Positions 26,298 through 34,597 of a stretch of 64,000 bases of DNA are shown here, one piece after another. The stretch lies in assembly GCA_963812475.1 (NCBI GenBank), contig CAWEVI010000057.1, positions 62,001 to 126,000 of the forward strand, read 5' to 3'. The notes under the pieces are model-generated. The model was not told the origin of the DNA. It did not search any database and worked only from the letters and a program-made list of their open reading frames with translations. The translations under genes were made by a program, and so were the position numbers. Source of the stretch: JAMXLO01 sp963812475 (GTDB lineage Bacteria; Pseudomonadota; Alphaproteobacteria; Acetobacterales; Acetobacteraceae). Within the stretch, counting starts at the first letter, position 1. Every line of letters starts with the position of its first letter.

Positions 26298-26870
26298 CTA
26301 CCCGTTCGCGGCAGGCGACGCCAGACCATCGGGCGGCCAGACCATGAGGCCCTCCGCCAGCGGAATGCGCAGGTTGCGGAACAGCAGGGAGAACGACATC
26401 CAGTTGCCCATGGCGATGATGAACTCGACCTGCTGACCCGGGTCGGTGACATGCTTGGCCACCTCGACCCAGGCGGCATCCGAAATGGATTTTCCCCCAA
26501 GACACTCGTCGGTGGCGGCCAGGATCGCCTTGTCCGCCGGCGTCAACCGCCCGGAGTTCCGCCAGTCGCGCACCGCCAGAACATCGTCGGGCGGAATCCC
26601 CGCTGTGGTCGCCACCCGCCAGTGCTGCGTCCACTCATAGGCCGATCCGGTGACCCAGCCGATCCGCATGATCATCAGTTCGCGCAGTCGCGTGTCGAAC
26701 TTGTTGTTCTCCAACAGCTGCATCAACTGGCTGAACGCGACCCTGGCCACGCCGGGATTGTTGGCCACGACGCGAAACGCCTCGCTCTGCGTGCGCCGCG
26801 CGGGCATCCCCATCGCATCACCAAGTTCGCGGGCACGCTCCAATGATACCATTGGCACACGTGAGGTCAT
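26298..26870 (-). CDS. Carboxymuconolactone decarboxylase (CMD) family protein
   Basis: A 190-residue AhpD/CMD-like protein. The CMD core is at about residues 60-85: RLRELMIMRIGWVTGSAYEWTQH. The CxxC disulfide of AhpD peroxidase reductases is replaced by SAYE, so this is the non-redox lactonase-like or unknown subgroup. The ATG follows GGAGA. It leads the three-gene set CMD, cupin-like and GMC oxidoreductase (gaps 31 and 39 nt), a combination suggesting a catabolic pathway with alcohol oxidation. Confidence 0.83.
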   Translation of the reverse strand: MTSRVPMVSLERARELGDAMGMPARRTQSEAFRVVANNPGVARVAFSQLMQLLENNKFDTRLRELMIMRIGWVTGSAYEWTQHWRVATTAGIPPDDVLAVRDWRNSGRLTPADKAILAATDECLGGKSISDAAWVEVAKHVTDPGQQVEFIIAMGNWMSFSLLFRNLRIPLAEGLMVWPPDGLASPAANG

Positions 26871-26968
26871 TGTCGCTCTCCAATCGCGGTTTCACTGATC
26901 GTCATTCGCCTCGCGCGAGATCGCAATCCCCAACGTCTTCGCCGGGCGCCGCCCAGACGACGACGCGC

Positions 26969-27817
26969 TTATCCCCGCGACAGTGGTGAACAGGCGGCAG
27001 AGGCAGCACGTGCCAAGACGATCATGCGACGCACCGCCACACCCGCGCCGGCCACGTCCCCCGCCAGATGCCGCAACAGCGGATGGGCAATGATCGCGTG
27101 CGTGGCGGCATTCACCGCCATCTCGGTTCCCGCAACTGTGGCCGCTGCCAGGGCCGTTTTCCGCAGCAGGGCCAAGGTTCCCAGCATCCCCGGCCGCATG
27201 CCATGCAGTGCCGCCACCTGGCGCACCAGTCGCACGCCACACCAGCCGATGGCCAGCGCGTCCAGTGCGGGCGAAGGCGTCGCCGCAACGATGGCGACGC
27301 CTTGCAGGGCCGCGGTGCGGCCGAGCCCATCCGTCGCATCCCGCAGCGTCTGCGCCGGTCCGGCGCGCAGCAGCGCCAGCACCGCCTCCGGGGTGTCGGC
27401 GGCGGCCAGAGCCGGCAACAGCGCGGCATGCCCCGGCAGTCCTTCCAGCCAGCGTCGCGCCGCCCGCTGCACCGTCTCGGCGTCGCCGCTGGCAAATTGC
27501 GCGCGCAGTTCGTCCACCCGGCGCAGCGCTGCCAGACCACGGACCTCCCGGCCCACGCTCACGCTGATCAGGCCGAAACCGATCAGCAACACCGCGGTTC
27601 CCGTCCAACCCAAAGCGGCCCAGCGGTCGAACAGCGCGCTCACCAGCCAGACGCCCCATAGTGCCGGAAGGCCGAGTGCAAGAATCCCCGCCCCGACAAG
27701 CGCCGGCGACAGCCGTCCGCGAAGCGGCACCGCTATCGGCACAATCGACGGCGCCGCCTCCAATCGTGGTGCCGCGTCGGCCTCGAGCAACAGGAACGGC
27801 TCGGGTGCGGTGTTCAT
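26969..27817 (-). CDS. ycjF: YcjF/DUF697 family membrane protein
   Basis: A 282-residue protein with two close membrane segments (about 40-58 and 68-90), an Ala-rich soluble middle and the C-terminal DUF697 helix pair (LLRKTALAAATVAGTEMAVNAATHAI region, split about residues 215-250). It matches the TIGR01620/YcjF family. Its ATG overlaps the ycjX stop (TGATG), so the two are coupled. In enterobacteria ycjX and ycjF belong to the phage-shock regulon and affect envelope stress; no psp genes are visible here. Confidence 0.8.
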   Translation of the reverse strand: MNTAPEPFLLLEADAAPRLEAAPSIVPIAVPLRGRLSPALVGAGILALGLPALWGVWLVSALFDRWAALGWTGTAVLLIGFGLISVSVGREVRGLAALRRVDELRAQFASGDAETVQRAARRWLEGLPGHAALLPALAAADTPEAVLALLRAGPAQTLRDATDGLGRTAALQGVAIVAATPSPALDALAIGWCGVRLVRQVAALHGMRPGMLGTLALLRKTALAAATVAGTEMAVNAATHAIIAHPLLRHLAGDVAGAGVAVRRMIVLARAASAACSPLSRG

Positions 27818-29193
27818 CAAAGGATGTCCGTCAGCAGAAACGCCATCAACGCATCCAGTCCCAATTGGGGTATGCCGCCACGACCCGCCTCCGGCAGACG
27901 CATCGGTTCAAAGTCCGGTAACGCAAGGAAGCGGTGTTGCCAGAACGAGTCGTCGGGCAGGCCGTCCGGAACCTCCCCGGGGTAGAAGCGCGCTGGCCGA
28001 GGCTCGCCGATGATACGCCCGCGGACAGCGGAAACCGGACGCCCGGCCAGCGTCTCCACCACATCCTCGGTACAGCGCACCGAGGCAACCGCGAACACCG
28101 CGGACGCGGCGCCGCCTTCCGGCACGCGGGTGACGCGCCGCATGAGCGCTGCCAGGTTGCCGCGCTGACGTGCAGCGATGTGATCGGCCTTGGTCGCGGC
28201 GAAGGCCACGCGTCCGATTGTACGCGGCGGAAGACCAAATCGAGCGAAGGCCGACAACCAGTCGGTCCAGGATCGATCCCAGCGCAATGCATCGGCTGCC
28301 GCAGCCAGCGCCAGTTGCGCGTCGGCGAATGCGGGTTGTCCCTGATGCAGCGCCGAGAGCAGGTCGGCCAGAACCACAAGCCCATCGAGATCGCCAAACA
28401 TGGGCGACATCAGATCGCGCCGAACGGCGTCCCGATACGCGTCGAAGCGCGTTCGCATCAGGTTCGCGAGCGGGCTGCGTCCCGGCAGCGGAAAGAACTG
28501 CGTCCAGGGAGGCTGCGCGCCCGGGGGAGGCATCAGGAACCGCCCCGGCTGAAGGAAGGCCAACCCGGCCTCATCGCGCATCCGCTGCAACACCTCGGTG
28601 TAAAGCCGGTGTCCGCTCGCCGCCAGCGCCTCGTCCGCCGCCACACCGACCGGCATGCCGCGAACGAAGCCCAGAAACCCGCGCGCCGTTTCAGCGCTGC
28701 CAAATGCCTCCAGCCGGCGCAGCGTCGCCTCGGACCAGGCCGCGAAATCCTGACCGAGCAGCGGCAGATCAAGCAGCCACTCGCCCGGATAATCCAGGAA
28801 CTCGAGACGCCAGCGTTGCGGTCCCAACGGCCCCAAAAGTCCTTCACGCGACACATCGATATCAAAGGCAAGCAGCGATACCGCCGTTGTCCTTGCAGGC
28901 CATCGTGGTGGGTCGGCTGCAAGCGCGGCGATGTGCGATGCAACGTCAAATCTGGGGATGCCGGATGCCGCCGCGGGCGCGATGGAGACGTCCAGCCGCC
29001 GGCCACGAAGCCGATCCGACACTGCCAGCAGCGCCGGCCGGCCGGCCGAGAGGGCCAGCAGGTTGGCGGCGAGCGAGGTGAGCAGCGCGGTCTTGCCCGC
29101 CCGTGCCAGGCCGGTGATGCCGATGCGGACCGTGGTGCGACGTTTCAGCACGTCAGTGGCGAGACGGGCGGCGCTCCGGATTGCGGCTACCAT
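27817..29193 (-). CDS. ycjX: YcjX family P-loop GTPase-like protein
   Basis: A 458-residue nucleotide-binding protein. The Walker A motif GLARAGKT (28-35) follows VRIGIT. DYPGEWLLDLPLLGQDFAAW around residue 150 is the family hallmark containing the Walker B-like Asp, and FAATKADHI near 340 resembles the NKxD base-recognition motif as TKAD. Length equals E. coli YcjX. I chose the ATG at 29193 since residues upstream (to 29289) do not resemble the family. It overlaps ycjF. Confidence 0.85.
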   Translation of the reverse strand: MVAAIRSAARLATDVLKRRTTVRIGITGLARAGKTALLTSLAANLLALSAGRPALLAVSDRLRGRRLDVSIAPAAASGIPRFDVASHIAALAADPPRWPARTTAVSLLAFDIDVSREGLLGPLGPQRWRLEFLDYPGEWLLDLPLLGQDFAAWSEATLRRLEAFGSAETARGFLGFVRGMPVGVAADEALAASGHRLYTEVLQRMRDEAGLAFLQPGRFLMPPPGAQPPWTQFFPLPGRSPLANLMRTRFDAYRDAVRRDLMSPMFGDLDGLVVLADLLSALHQGQPAFADAQLALAAAADALRWDRSWTDWLSAFARFGLPPRTIGRVAFAATKADHIAARQRGNLAALMRRVTRVPEGGAASAVFAVASVRCTEDVVETLAGRPVSAVRGRIIGEPRPARFYPGEVPDGLPDDSFWQHRFLALPDFEPMRLPEAGRGGIPQLGLDALMAFLLTDIL

Positions 29194-29300
29194 TCTGTCC
29201 GGCCGAAGGTCGTTTGCATGCTGAAGTCGAGCAACCCGGATGTTCTCCCGATCACCTGGAGCACCAACTATCGCTGAAACGCAAGTCACGGTCTCGGACC

Positions 29301-29339
29301 GTCATGGCCGGGCTTGACCAGGCTTGACCCGGCCATGAC
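29301..29339. repeat. Extragenic palindrome (short form)
   Basis: Arms GTCATGGCCGGG (29301-29312) and CCCGGCCATGAC (29328-29339) are perfect complements. Between them GGCTTGACC occurs twice, as if the centre had been duplicated. It shares its core with the element at 1381-1462. Confidence 0.75.
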
Positions 29340-29342
29340 GTA

Positions 29343-29414
29343 CTTTGCATGCCCCGGTTCAACGATCTTTGCATGTCGCGGTTTAACGATCTTTGCGTGC
29401 CGCGCTTCAACGAT
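29343..29414. repeat. Three tandem copies of a 24-bp unit
   Basis: Units at 29343-29366, 29367-29390 and 29391-29414 each begin CTTTGC(A/G)TG and end (G/C)TT(C/T)AACGAT. They differ by two to four bases from one another. The array lies between the ycjX start and the stop of a small membrane-protein gene, directly after a palindrome. I see no gene in it. Confidence 0.85.
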
Positions 29415-29422
29415 TGCGGGCA

Positions 29423-29908
29423 CTAGGCGAAAATCGCAACGCAAAGCGCGTAGAGGCGCGACAGGAAGAACAGGCCTGCACCGAGACCGAACAGCAATTT
29501 ACGCACCGGGTAGGCCTCCAGCATCTTCTCCGATACTCTCACCAGGAGATACGCGATCGATCCGACAAATACCACCAGCGCAACAAGCGCGGGGACCGCC
29601 ATCGCGAGTGCAAGTGGGATGTGAAAATCCGTAAAGTCACGGTCGGCGATCGGCTGTGCCGCCTGCTTGACAGAGATTCGCACCCCGTTGCCGAAAAAGG
29701 CCAGAACCAGCCCGGCCCCGAATACCGACCCTATCAGGCGGCTCACTTCGGGCGTGTTGCTCCCCCAAAAAACTGCAGCGGCCTTTTTGAGGACGTTCCA
29801 TAGCCGGCCCTCGATCTTTTCGGGTTGAAGATGGGCGAGGATCTCCGGTGTACAGAACACGAAGCTCATCAGATCGAACGAGTTCGTCAGAATTTCGGCT
29901 GCAACCAT
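29423..29908 (-). CDS. Hypothetical membrane protein
   Basis: A 161-residue protein with three hydrophobic segments at about 58-73, 98-122 and 137-159, and an amphipathic N-terminal part. The ATG at 29908 follows AGGGAAA by five bases; longer readings extend into the divergent gene's promoter. It is divergent from the second AI-2E gene with a 130-nt gap. No family is recognised. Confidence 0.65.
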   Translation of the reverse strand: MVAAEILTNSFDLMSFVFCTPEILAHLQPEKIEGRLWNVLKKAAAVFWGSNTPEVSRLIGSVFGAGLVLAFFGNGVRISVKQAAQPIADRDFTDFHIPLALAMAVPALVALVVFVGSIAYLLVRVSEKMLEAYPVRKLLFGLGAGLFFLSRLYALCVAIFA

Positions 29909-30038
29909 CACCGTTTCCCTGCTTGTCGGCGCGTGCAGTATGCTGATCGTCCACCGGTTGGACAGCACCGCGCAATCCCGCTGTCGGCGCCGGTTCGCGG
30001 CGCAGTCGGCGAGGCGCGACATAAAGGGGTTATTCTGG

Positions 30039-31325
30039 ATGGACCAGTCGCACGACCCGACATCCGGCCGTGAGCCGCCACCCGTCGCGTCCGAGGACGA
30101 CGAACGGGCCAAGGCGCATAAGGCGCAACAAGTCGTGGCGCGTGCGTCGACCGACGTGCGGCAGATCTGCCTGGTCATCCTCACCCTGTTGGCCGTCCTC
30201 TACACCCTGTTCTTCGCGGCGGACATCATTCTGCCATTCGTACTGGCGCTCGTGCTGGCCCTGGTGCTCGGTCCGGCGATGCGCGTGTTGAACCGCCGGC
30301 TCCGCATTCCGAAGATGCTCGCGGCCCTGATGCTGATCATTGCGCTGTTCAGCGCGGTTGGCGCGGTGGGTTTTGCGATTTCTGTCCCCGCTTCCGGGTG
30401 GATCGCCAAGGCGCCGCAATCGTTGCCGACCCTGCTCGAAAAGTTGAGCTTCCTGCGGGAGCCCATCCGACTGGTACAGCACGGCGTCAAGCAGGTGCAG
30501 GATCTGATGTCCCAGAGCGGCGAAAGCGGGCAGTCAGGGAACGCCGGAAGCGATCAGAGCGCGGCACCCGAGCGCACCGCGCCGAAGTCGCCAGAGCAGC
30601 CCGGCGCAGCGGGACCGCAGACCGTCATGGTGCAGCAATCCTCCGGCATGGGCGGCATGATGGGGATCGGGTCGTCGATCCTGCAAGGTGGCCGCGCCGT
30701 GCTGGGTCAGGGCTTCACCTTGATGCTGCTGCTGTTCTTCTTTCTTTCGTCGAGCGACAGTCTGCTGCGCCGGTTTGTCGAGATTCTGCCGCATTTCGAC
30801 GAGAAGCGCCGCGTCGTATCCATCGTGAGCGAGATCGAGAACAACATCTCCCGTTACCTCATAACGATTTCCGTCATGAACGCAGGGGTGGGCGTGCTGG
30901 CTGGACTGGCGGTCTGGCTGCTGGGAATGCCTGACCCGCTGCTGTTCGGTACGCTGGCCTTCCTGTTGAACTACGTTCCGATCATCGGTCCCGTCACAGG
31001 AATGGTGATCTTCTTCTTCGTCGGCATATTCACGTTCTCGACAATCTGGGAAGCGCTGATCCCCGCCGGGATCTACCTCGCGATCCATATGCTGGAGGGG
31101 GAGGCCATCACGCCGATGCTGCTGGCGCGCCGGTTCACCCTCAATCCGGTCATGGTCATTTCATCGCTGATGTTCTGGGACTGGCTGTGGGGCATACCCG
31201 GCGCCTTGCTCTCGATGCCGCTTCTGGCAGTCACCAAGATCGTCTGTGACCACATCGAAATACTGGCGCCGCTCGGCCATCTTTTGGGCGGCGGTGGCGG
31301 GACGGCGGAAAAGCCGCGCGACTGA
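30039..31325 (+). CDS. AI-2E family transporter (second copy)
   Basis: A 428-residue membrane protein. Three N-terminal membrane helices (about 45-110), a soluble loop rich in Ser, Gln and Ala (about 150-210), then the family region PDPLLFGTLAFLLNYVPIIGPV at about 306-327 and GIPGALLSMPLLAVTKIV near the C-terminus. Unlike the protein at 9245-11230 it has the normal length and ends shortly after the last helix. The ATG follows AAGGGG. The two paralogues share the P-x-LLxGxLA-x-L-x-FVP/YVP pattern only in part and are not a recent duplication. Confidence 0.88.
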   Translation: MDQSHDPTSGREPPPVASEDDERAKAHKAQQVVARASTDVRQICLVILTLLAVLYTLFFAADIILPFVLALVLALVLGPAMRVLNRRLRIPKMLAALMLIIALFSAVGAVGFAISVPASGWIAKAPQSLPTLLEKLSFLREPIRLVQHGVKQVQDLMSQSGESGQSGNAGSDQSAAPERTAPKSPEQPGAAGPQTVMVQQSSGMGGMMGIGSSILQGGRAVLGQGFTLMLLLFFFLSSSDSLLRRFVEILPHFDEKRRVVSIVSEIENNISRYLITISVMNAGVGVLAGLAVWLLGMPDPLLFGTLAFLLNYVPIIGPVTGMVIFFFVGIFTFSTIWEALIPAGIYLAIHMLEGEAITPMLLARRFTLNPVMVISSLMFWDWLWGIPGALLSMPLLAVTKIVCDHIEILAPLGHLLGGGGGTAEKPRD

Positions 31326-31349
31326 CCGCCATTCACCGGCGGGAGCGCG

Positions 31350-31568
31350 CTATTTCGACGCTTTCGCGGATCTCGCCCGCCACAACGCCATGTCGCCCTC
31401 CCGGGTGAACATGACACGGACACCGGTCCCGCCGAGACTCACCCGAACCTTCCCCCCTTTGCGGGCCCGGTGTTCGGCGAGCCAGGAGGCAAATTCGGGA
31501 TCGTCCGCGCTGCGCCCCTCGAATTCGATAACTCCGGCGATGTCTTCTTCCTTGCGGCGCTTGACCAT
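31350..31568 (-). CDS. Small hypothetical protein
   Basis: A 72-residue, highly charged protein (MVKRRKEEDIAGVIEFEGRS) with a predicted beta-hairpin GKVRVSLGGTGVRVMF. The upstream GAGGAG lies about 11 nt before the ATG. It is convergent with the AI-2E gene (24-nt gap). No family is recognised, but codon use and the ribosome site support a real gene. Confidence 0.5.
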   Translation of the reverse strand: MVKRRKEEDIAGVIEFEGRSADDPEFASWLAEHRARKGGKVRVSLGGTGVRVMFTREGDMALWRARSAKASK

Positions 31569-31711
31569 CGGTATGCGTCTCCTCGCGGCTACATGTCAGC
31601 CGGCAAAATGTCAGGAACCTCGCCGACTGCAAGGGCGCAATGGGTGGGTTTCGGCAAATCCTGCCCTTGCGCGCCGCGAATCACCACCGGGTCCGGTCAT
31701 TTTCTTGCGCT

Positions 31712-33430
31712 CTAATGCGCCGCGATGATGGACCGCTCGCCGTCGGCCACGCCCAGGAACGCATGCAACGCCGCCACGACCTGCGCACCCTCGCCGACCG
31801 ACGCGGCGACCCGCTTGACCGAGCCCGACCGGACGTCGCCAATGGCGAAAACGCCGCGGCAACTGGTTTCCAGCGATCTGGGATCGTCGAGGGGGCCGCC
31901 GCCGGTCATCACGAAACCCTTGGCGTCCAGCGTGACACCGGATCCGGACAGCCAATCCGTGTTCGGCTCCGCTCCGATAAACAGGAACAGATGACGGATT
32001 GGCCGCCGCACTTCTTCGCCTGACGCGGAGTGACGCCAGTGGACCGCCTCCAATGCGCCGTCCTCACCGTCCAGCCGACTGACCTGGGCGCCTGTCACCA
32101 CCTCGACATTGGCAAGACCGCTGATGCGGTCAACAAGATAGCGCGACATGCTCGCCGCCAGACTGGTGCCGCGCGCCAGGAGCCAGACCTTGGCGGCCTG
32201 GCTTGCGAGATAGACCACTGCCTGACCAGCCGAATTGCCTGCGCCCACCAGTGCGACCTCCTGCCCGGCGCATAGCTTCCCTTCCAGGGGCGATGCCCAA
32301 TAGTGCACGCTCGACCCCTCGAACGCGTCGAGGTTCGCGACATGGAGGCGGCGGTAGCGAGCGCCACTGGCGATGATGACGGCGCGGCTGCTGACGCGTT
32401 CATCATTCGACAACCGCAAGACGAAAGACCGCCGATCCGATCCGCTCCGGGCCGCCCCGGCCTGGTCCGAATCATTCCAAGCCTGGAAGCTCGCCACCTC
32501 GTCCGGGATCGCCATCTCGGCGCCGAACTTTTGTGCCTGGTTGTATGCGCGCGCCATCAGGGCAATGCCGGAGATCCCGGTCGGAAAGCCCAGGTAGTTC
32601 TCGATCCGGGAGGAGGCGCCGGCCTGACCGCCGAATGCGCGGCAATCGAACACCAATACGGACAGCCCTTCCGACGCCGCATAGACTGCCGCGGCCAGCC
32701 CGGCCGGCCCGGCGCCGACGATCGCCACATCATACAGGCGATCTGGATCGATCGGACCCACCAGCCCGATGCAGCGGGCGAGCTCCGCCTCGCCGGGATT
32801 GCGCAAAAGCGCCCCGGTCGGACACAGCACGACGGGCAGATGCCCGGGGTCGATATGGAAGCGCTCGATCAGCGCCTTCGCCTCGAGATCCGTATCGGGA
32901 TCCAGCCTGACATGGGGATGCGCGTTGCGCGCCAGAAAGCCCTCAAGCCGGAGCACATCGCCGTTGCCGGCGCGGCCGATGATGACCGGTCCGCCGATGC
33001 CGGTCTCGAGCAGGCCGACACGACGCAGTATCAGCGCCCGCATGATCGTCTCGCCAAGATCCGCTTCCGCGATCAGCAATGCCCGCAGCCGGTCCGGCGG
33101 GATCAACAAGGCCTCCACCGGCCCTCGCGCATAGACGTCGACCAGGGCTGGCCGGCCCGCCAATTGAGCCAGCTCACCCATGAACGCGCCCGGTTTGTGG
33201 GTGATGATCAGCTCGCGTTTGCCGGATCCATGGTGCCGGGTCACGTCGGCTTCGCCCGACAGGACAATGGCCAGGCCATGGCCCGCTTCCCCGACCTTGA
33301 CCAGCGGCTCGTCCGCGCCATAGCTGCGAACCACGCCAAAGCGACGCACCCGCTCGATTTCCGTCGTTTCGAGTGTGGGAAACATCTGGTGGCGTCGGGT
33401 ATCGATGATCGTATGGGTCAAATCTGACAT
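31712..33430 (-). CDS. Cyclic-nucleotide-binding domain fused to a thioredoxin-reductase-like flavoprotein
   Basis: A 572-residue three-part protein. Residues 15-150 form a CRP-type cyclic-nucleotide-binding domain (GEAGHGLAIVLSGEADV, FMGELAQLAGRPALVDVYA). Residues about 155-225 look like a thioredoxin-fold linker. Residues 235-572 are a pyridine-nucleotide-disulfide-oxidoreductase core with FAD (VAIVGAGPAGLAAAVYA) and NAD(P) (VALVGAGNSAGQAVVYLA) folds and a GVFAIGDV segment. The redox CxxC expected in the NAD domain is absent: GSSVHYWASPLEGK stands at that place, so thioredoxin reduction by the usual route is unlikely. The ligand that controls it is unknown. Confidence 0.85.
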   Translation of the reverse strand: MSDLTHTIIDTRRHQMFPTLETTEIERVRRFGVVRSYGADEPLVKVGEAGHGLAIVLSGEADVTRHHGSGKRELIITHKPGAFMGELAQLAGRPALVDVYARGPVEALLIPPDRLRALLIAEADLGETIMRALILRRVGLLETGIGGPVIIGRAGNGDVLRLEGFLARNAHPHVRLDPDTDLEAKALIERFHIDPGHLPVVLCPTGALLRNPGEAELARCIGLVGPIDPDRLYDVAIVGAGPAGLAAAVYAASEGLSVLVFDCRAFGGQAGASSRIENYLGFPTGISGIALMARAYNQAQKFGAEMAIPDEVASFQAWNDSDQAGAARSGSDRRSFVLRLSNDERVSSRAVIIASGARYRRLHVANLDAFEGSSVHYWASPLEGKLCAGQEVALVGAGNSAGQAVVYLASQAAKVWLLARGTSLAASMSRYLVDRISGLANVEVVTGAQVSRLDGEDGALEAVHWRHSASGEEVRRPIRHLFLFIGAEPNTDWLSGSGVTLDAKGFVMTGGGPLDDPRSLETSCRGVFAIGDVRSGSVKRVAASVGEGAQVVAALHAFLGVADGERSIIAAH

Positions 33431-33628
33431 TGGTGTCCGTCACTCGCCAGCGGCATCCATTGAGGAATACACGATCTGACCGGCGTGAGCCAAAGTGACG
33501 GGGTGGACCGCCCATCCGTGCGGCGGCAGAATTGAACGCCGGTTTGCCGGGTGACCACCAGAGCCTCGGAGCGTAGCCTGTCGAGCCGCAGCAGCGCAGT
33601 ATTCACGTCAGCCCGAGGATGAGATCGC

Positions 33629-34543
33629 ATGGACATCGGATATGACCGCCCGCTCTACCTTCTGCCCTTCGATCACCGGGCGTCGTTCGAGAAGGGCCTG
33701 TTCGGTTTCGCGGAGCCGCTCACGCCGGAGCAGACCGCCACCGTGGCTGCCAGCAAACAGGTGGTCTACGACGGATTCAAATCCGCGCTGGAGAAGGGTG
33801 TCCCGCGGGACGCGGCCGGTATTCTGGTGGATGAGCAGTTCGGCGCCGCGATTCTGCGCGATGCCCGTGCGGGCAATTACATCACCTGCGCACCGGCCGA
33901 GAAGAGCGGACAGCCCGAATTCCAGTTCGAATACGGTGACGCGTGGCAGCGCCACATCGACGAATTCAGCCCGTCCTTCGTCAAGGTGCTGGTGCGATAC
34001 AACCCGGCCGGCGATGCGGCGATGAATCACCGCCAGGCGGACAAGCTTCGTCAGCTGGGCGAATATGCGCATCAGTCCGGCCGCCATTTCATGTTCGAGT
34101 TGCTCGTGCCGATGACGCATGAGCAATCCGATCAGGTAGAGGGCGACCAGGCTCTCTACGATCGCGACCTGCGCCCCGCACTGATGATCGGCGCGATCGA
34201 GGCGTTGCAGAATGATGGGGTTGAACCCGACGCCTGGAAGGTCGAAGGACTGGCCAAGCGGGATGATTGTGTCGCGCTGGTGGCTGCGGCACGCCGAGGC
34301 GGTCGTGACAAGATCGGCTGTATCGTGCTGGGGCGCGGCGCGGACGAGGCCGGAATTCTAACATGGCTTCGTGCCGCCGCGCCGGTGACCGGGTTCATCG
34401 GCTTTGCCGTTGGACGCACGTCGTTCTGGAACCCGCTCGTCGCTCTGCGCGACGACAAGATGAAGCGCGAACAGGCCGTCGAGTTGATCGCCACGCGATA
34501 CGTCGAGTGGGTGCACACGTTCCGCGAAGCAAGCGGACGGTGA
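33629..34543 (+). CDS. DUF2090 (IolC C-terminal-like) aldolase-type protein
   Basis: A 304-residue protein of the DUF2090 family, the domain fused to the 5-dehydro-2-deoxygluconokinase in some IolC proteins and related to 2-deoxy-5-keto-gluconate-6-phosphate aldolase. LLPFDHRASFEKGLFG opens a TIM-barrel-type chain; GILVDEQFGAAILRDA, VKVLVRYNPAGD, HFMFELLVPMT and FAVGRTSFWNPL follow in order. A free-standing copy like this occurs outside inositol operons. No other inositol gene lies in the window, so its substrate is unclear. Upstream GAGG supports the ATG. Confidence 0.82.
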   Translation: MDIGYDRPLYLLPFDHRASFEKGLFGFAEPLTPEQTATVAASKQVVYDGFKSALEKGVPRDAAGILVDEQFGAAILRDARAGNYITCAPAEKSGQPEFQFEYGDAWQRHIDEFSPSFVKVLVRYNPAGDAAMNHRQADKLRQLGEYAHQSGRHFMFELLVPMTHEQSDQVEGDQALYDRDLRPALMIGAIEALQNDGVEPDAWKVEGLAKRDDCVALVAAARRGGRDKIGCIVLGRGADEAGILTWLRAAAPVTGFIGFAVGRTSFWNPLVALRDDKMKREQAVELIATRYVEWVHTFREASGR

Positions 34544-34554
34544 TCGCGCGATCA
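34541..34554. terminator. Palindrome overlapping the stop of the DUF2090 gene
   Basis: TGATCGCGCGATCA is a perfect 14-bp palindrome that begins with the stop codon and lies in the 54-nt gap to a convergent gene. As a hairpin it has almost no loop, so a terminator role is doubtful. Confidence 0.25.
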
Positions 34555-34597
34555 ACCGCCCGTTGGTGAATTCGACCTGCGCCGCAGCGCCCCGGCG

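Noticed and set aside
30039..31325. Second AI-2E gene as a duplication of the first
   Set aside because: Only short family motifs are shared; length, loop and tail differ, so they are ancient paralogues.
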